A stretch of 64,000 bases of DNA from Harmothoe impar (Eukaryota > Annelida > Polychaeta > Phyllodocida > Polynoidae), in contig OX381720.1 in assembly GCA_947462335.1 (NCBI GenBank), forward strand, positions 48,596,981-48,660,980, written 5' to 3'. Below are positions 60,172 through 64,000 of this stretch, piece after piece (the first letter of the stretch is position 1; the number at the start of each line of letters is the position of its first letter). Under the pieces are notes generated by a model. It searched no databases and was not told the origin of the DNA. It saw only the letters and a program-made list of their open reading frames with translations. The translations under genes were made by a program, and so were the position numbers.

Positions 60172-62277
60172 TAATGAGGCCTTCAGATTTAGACTGCTGC
60201 ACAGATCACAATATAGATGCTGCTAGGGTGGGGACTTTAAGTCCATGTCTTCTTTCAGGAACACTGGCGTGAAAAAGGTCGCATCCAGGTCTGCATTATG
60301 CATTGAACAGCATGATTATGCAGGCATTGCTGCAGTATGAAAATTCATTAATCAATCTTATTGTTAATCCGCCCACCTAAACACGTTGTTCCTGACCCGT
60401 GATATTATCTTTTTTATATTTGCATTCCATCTTTCCGTCACAAACTTAGGAATTGGTTTGCTGTGCTGACACTGACATAATTATAAAGAATGTTTGAAGC
60501 AGAACACAAATAAATGTCATACCATTCTGGCTTCGGCAGACATGTTGATTTTTCATAGTTTATATGATGCCACCACAGCGCAGATAATCCAATTCCTTTG
60601 TTACGGAATACAGTTAATAGTGGCAAATTAACACTTCCTCGCCGACAATCAGGGGACTTCTATGACAGCAGTATGCCTGTGTCTTTCATTCACGTCGTCA
60701 GAAAGGGGATGATAATAGCCCACCTAATGAACCAAGGGACGCTGTAGCTGCCAGCCAATTCTGCCTACTGCGACACTCAGCCTCCACCCCCTGTATGTTA
60801 TAATAGGGCAGGGGCAGGAGGGGGAGGGCAGCTCAATGGCAAACCTGTATGCTGCCTAGTTGTCCCTGCAGAGCTGTTTTCCCACGTCTCTGTTGAGTAA
60901 TTGTTGAATCAGCCTTTTCTACATTGTCTCCCCTCTGCTCTGATGGCCAAATTGAATTTGCTGCCTGGGAATTGGGAACAAGTGTGTATGTGTACAGAAT
61001 CATATATAGGCCCCTAGCATCCCCATGACAATGCCACATTCATATCGAGACTGACACATTGTATCCCTGTGTAGTTCTATTCCTATGGAATAATGACATA
61101 ATATGTGATGCGGGTCGGAGTATGAAATACTAACTAACGTCAAATTAAGACATTTTACATAGTGTATAAATTAGTGTATATGTATGTTGCTTCAGGGAAT
61201 AAGACTGGTTATGGTTATATGAAGGTGGATGTAGGTATGGGGATGAGTTAGGTACAAGAAGACTTCACACTGCTTAAGGCAATGCGAAGGCTGTGGTGAG
61301 CACAAAATGAATCATGATCCTTACAAGACATGGGCCCCAGGGGAGGGGGTACTTATTGGCAAGGTTAAATACACTGTGGTATAGGGGGTGAATGATACCC
61401 ATCCTTACTGTCTACCCCTGTAATGACTTACCTAGGTGGATATAAGTCATTGTTCTCAGTCTAGGTTCACAGCACCCTGTGTACAACAACATGTAAGACC
61501 CCCGAGGGAATACGGCACATGTCTGTGCAAGCATTCATTTAGCAGTATCATACAGGCAATGCGTGGGTGTTGCCATCAGAAGAGCTTCTCTTTTTGTGTC
61601 ATTAATTCTCTCACAAAATACATCACTCCCCTCATGGAACACTGCTGTGTCAATTTCATCCCTGCATGATAACATCTAAAGGCACAGTTGCTGCACCCCC
61701 AGCTGTGGGTATAGCATCTCTAGAAGGTCCAACGCACACAGGATGATATAGAGTATTGCAGGCAGTGATATATAGGTGAACGTGACACTATGTATAGCAG
61801 TAGAACCGTATAGAACATGTGTGTGGAAGTATAAGTATATAAGATCAGAGAGCGTAGCAGTCAACGTCTCAATATGCCTCAATTAGTGAATATGCTGCAT
61901 ATACATGTATCCATCACTATGTCACTACTATATATCTGTCAGGGGATGATTTAAGCCTAACCCTGTCAGGAACATGTTGGATACAATGTATGTCATAATT
62001 CTCAATGGTAATGTTTCATATCATAAGTGAGTATGTTCCAAAAGCATTTTATCACAAAATCATAGACAAATGTTATGAGGGAGGATTTATCAACAATTAC
62101 TGTAATGCAGGCTGTGATATTCCCATCAATGTGAAGTCACTGCAAGTAAATATTCAGCTATTCCCAGCCTCAGGAAATCTTCAAATAACATGATACATGT
62201 AGTTGAACTTGTGTTTACACACACATGCATGGTATGGGAATTGCTGCCTTGTTCTAGGCTGAGGGAGCAGGCAGTGT
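60172..62277. other. No gene seen
   Basis: Unique, moderately AT-rich sequence. A good minus-strand donor (CTAG|GTAAGTCAT at about 61428-61433) has no convincing exon behind it. Confidence 0.4.
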
Positions 62278-62298
62278 GAGCTGCTCGTTGAGCTGCTC
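62278..62298. repeat. Pair of GAGCTGCTC palindromes
   Basis: Copies at 62278-62286 and 62290-62298, three bases apart (GTT), the tightest pair in the window. Confidence 0.75.
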
Positions 62299-62834
62299 AC
62301 CCCCTGATTGGACCACCCTGGAGGAGTAGCACCGGTAGGGGCGGCCTTAATGACCCTCCAGACGCCTCCAATGAGCCCAAGAGTTCTCATTGGTGGACTC
62401 CCACTGTGGAGGATTGAGTTAACATTGAGCTAACTCCTGCCCCAAACTGCAGAACGGCGGCCAATAACAACACAGCCGAGGCTAGCAGTCATCAACGCAG
62501 CATAAACACTACCAGAGTGTGTCTGTTGACGTAAGTTCTCCAATGGGGGCTGTAGTTTCTACCAGACTAGGCCAATTTGGCAGCTCCAGCAGGGCCCAGT
62601 GTCTACCCCCTGTGTAACACGTCTACCTGTGTAGCACATGTAATCTTATCATTGACTCACTCAGAGCTGTCCAACCACTGCTAAGGGAAACATCTTAAGG
62701 GTGTTGTCTTTTCAACATGTGGCCCTGTCTGTTTCATGCACCTCCCATTGCCTACATCCCACCACACCCACCTCTTCTCCCCCACACCCAACCCCAAAGC
62801 GGCTTCACCCCTAACGCTCCTCGCGTGTTTTTAG

Positions 62835-62956
62835 GAGGTGAAAAAAACCATTTGCTTGATGTCAGAATTGGTTTGTGAGCTGGACGTCTCGTGTGCGGAG
62901 ATTGCATGTGAAGCCACCGCCATTCCACTGTCGTCCCACCACGTATTGCTGATGGG
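62835..62956 (+). CDS. Possible internal exon, product unknown
   Basis: A pyrimidine-rich acceptor, CTCGCGTGTTTTTAG, ends at 62834 and a donor GGTATGC begins at 62957. Between them one frame is open for 40 codons plus two bases, starting EVKKTICLMSELVCELDVSC. An in-frame TAG is formed by the acceptor itself and a stop follows 35 bases past the donor, so the open stretch coincides with the predicted exon. Mixed polar/hydrophobic composition with four cysteines. No known domain is recognised and no neighbouring exon was found. A chance match is quite possible in 64 kb. Conservation or RNA reads would decide. Confidence 0.25.
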
Positions 62957-62966
62957 GTATGCTGGT

Positions 62967-62976
62967 GGGGGGGGGG
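62967..62976 (+). repeat. Poly(G) tract, 10 G
   Basis: Lies in what would be the intron of the possible exon just upstream. Confidence 0.85.
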
Positions 62977-63010
62977 TCCTATTGTGATAAGGGTGGAGAT
63001 GGGTGATGTA

Positions 63011-63220
63011 TTAACCCTTTAGGTAAGGCATAGTGTTTTAGTGTACTATAGAGTTTATCATCATGATGCGCTAATGCATCAAGCCCATCCCATGATATCG
63101 ATACATTGCCAAAGGGTCGGCATGATGCACTAATGCAGGGCTAGCCCTGTGTTGATGCATCATATGACAAATGCTGTTCCAAGGCAATGATAAAAATATA
63201 GACTGTACTTAAAGGGTTAG
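63011..63220. mobile_element. TTAA palindromic MITE, full-length copy
   Basis: Left end TTAACCCTTTAGGTAAGGCATAG. Right end GTACTTAAAGGGTTAG. The left hairpin is shortened. AAGGGTCGGCATGATGCACT is well kept. Confidence 0.83.
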
Positions 63221-63441
63221 ATAAGGGTAGAGGCACAATATTGCAGCAGACAGATGTATGATGGTAACAACTCCTGCCCATGGTAGAACCCCATCCCAGT
63301 GCTGGGTCTATAAACCCACCTCTCATATCCACAGAGCTCTCCTCTAGCAACCATCATCCCCCAACTACCAGATGAAAGGCGATCACTGATTGGTTGAACT
63401 GCTTGATTAGTTGACTCAATAACGGTCAGCTAATGACACTA

Positions 63442-63457
63442 CCCCCCCCCCCCCCCC
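63442..63457 (-). repeat. Poly(C) tract, 16 C
   Basis: Uninterrupted C run in otherwise mixed sequence. Confidence 0.9.
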
Positions 63458-63745
63458 ACCATAGTCTGTTACATGTCCCCACCCTCTGAGTGTCCTGGGC
63501 CTGGTTTGGGTGTTATTGCTTTTAGGCATGTTGTCCTGGTATTGATTGTGGGGGGTTTGTTCAAAATGCTATTACCTTTTTTAGGTCACATTCATAAGGC
63601 ATGAGCCAGGTTAAAAGGGATAGGAATTCAAAGCAATGCCATAAATATGGCATGTCACATGCCTGAGACATGTCCCTGACAAATAGACCCCAGGCAAGTG
63701 TTAATACAAAGTGTTGTTACACTGCTTTTTGTTTTATTCGCGAGT

Positions 63746-63758
63746 GGGGGGGGGGGGG
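63746..63758 (+). repeat. Poly(G) tract, 13 G
   Basis: Followed by further G-rich DNA to about 63786. Confidence 0.9.
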
Positions 63759-64000
63759 CGACTTCGGGGGGAAGGGGAGGGGGGGTGATGTCACTGCACT
63801 CCACAACACGATATAAATTTTCTGCTATTAGATAATAGCACTTACATGGATATAAACATAAGTGGTACATATGGTACACATGTATAGCGTGTTATACGCC
63901 AAGGACAGAGGATAATCACCATTGTCCAAGGCTTATAACACTTATGCAACTACCAACGTGTATCCATATCTGACCTACACGCATAGTACGATGAGTGATC

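Noticed and set aside
8400..63180. Regularly recurring ATGATGCATGAATGCAG taken as a CRISPR-like array
   Set aside because: Copies are kilobases apart within dispersed TTAA elements. There is no repeat-spacer periodicity.

Overview
This 64 kb window looks like gene-poor nuclear DNA from a multicellular eukaryote, most likely an animal. No prokaryotic-style operons, rRNA, intact tRNA, CRISPR array or recognisable protein domain was found. The long open frames are either repeat-encoded (periods divisible by three) or short enough to expect by chance. The species cannot be named. Clues towards an animal are dispersed DNA-transposon relics, a tRNA-derived SINE, many sequences resembling the bilaterian CTCF core, and NRF1-, YY1- and ETS-like sites in small CpG-rich patches. 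Only four short segments deserve mention as possible exons, all at low confidence: 7240-7315 (-), 25669-25843 (-), 50269-50364 (+) and 62835-62956 (+).

Mobile DNA dominates the interpretable content. (1) A ~250 bp element family with TTAA ends, about 21 copies or fragments, is spread from 8.3 kb to 63.2 kb. Each full copy is a nested palindrome: terminal inverted repeats beginning TTAACCCTTTAAGG, two hairpins of about 60 bp built on ATGATGCATGAATGCAG, and a GCCGACCC/GGGTCGGC bridge. The ends fit a non-autonomous piggyBac-type element. (2) A second family of ~200-225 bp is present twice (31780-31981, nested inside a TTAA copy, and 52848-53072). It has related inverted termini, internal CGAC/GTCGCC repeats and 4-5 bp direct repeats at its borders. 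(3) Single or few copies of other inverted-repeat elements lie at 15695, 20501, 20818, 43705 and 60077, with a SINE at the left edge.

Tandem repeats: a 43 bp satellite with a 215 bp higher-order duplication (34030-35150), a 15 bp minisatellite (12867-13264), a 12 bp GAAGCCACTGCA array (17020-17337), a TGCC tetranucleotide array (38013-38373), a 32 bp array (56004-56310) and an (TA)40 tract (51581-51660). G or C homopolymers of 10-17 bases occur about 24 times, against two A/T runs of that length.

Unexplained structure: the 9-mer palindrome GAGCAGCTC occurs 18 times by eye (about 0.5 expected), mostly in GC-rich gaps between elements. A ~185 bp non-repetitive sequence occurs twice, diverged, at 22025-22205 and 54449-54639. 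CTCF-like cores recur, with three inside 180 bp at 26.9-27.1 kb. Together these suggest an intergenic or intronic regulatory landscape riddled with small transposons. Counts were made by eye and may miss some copies.
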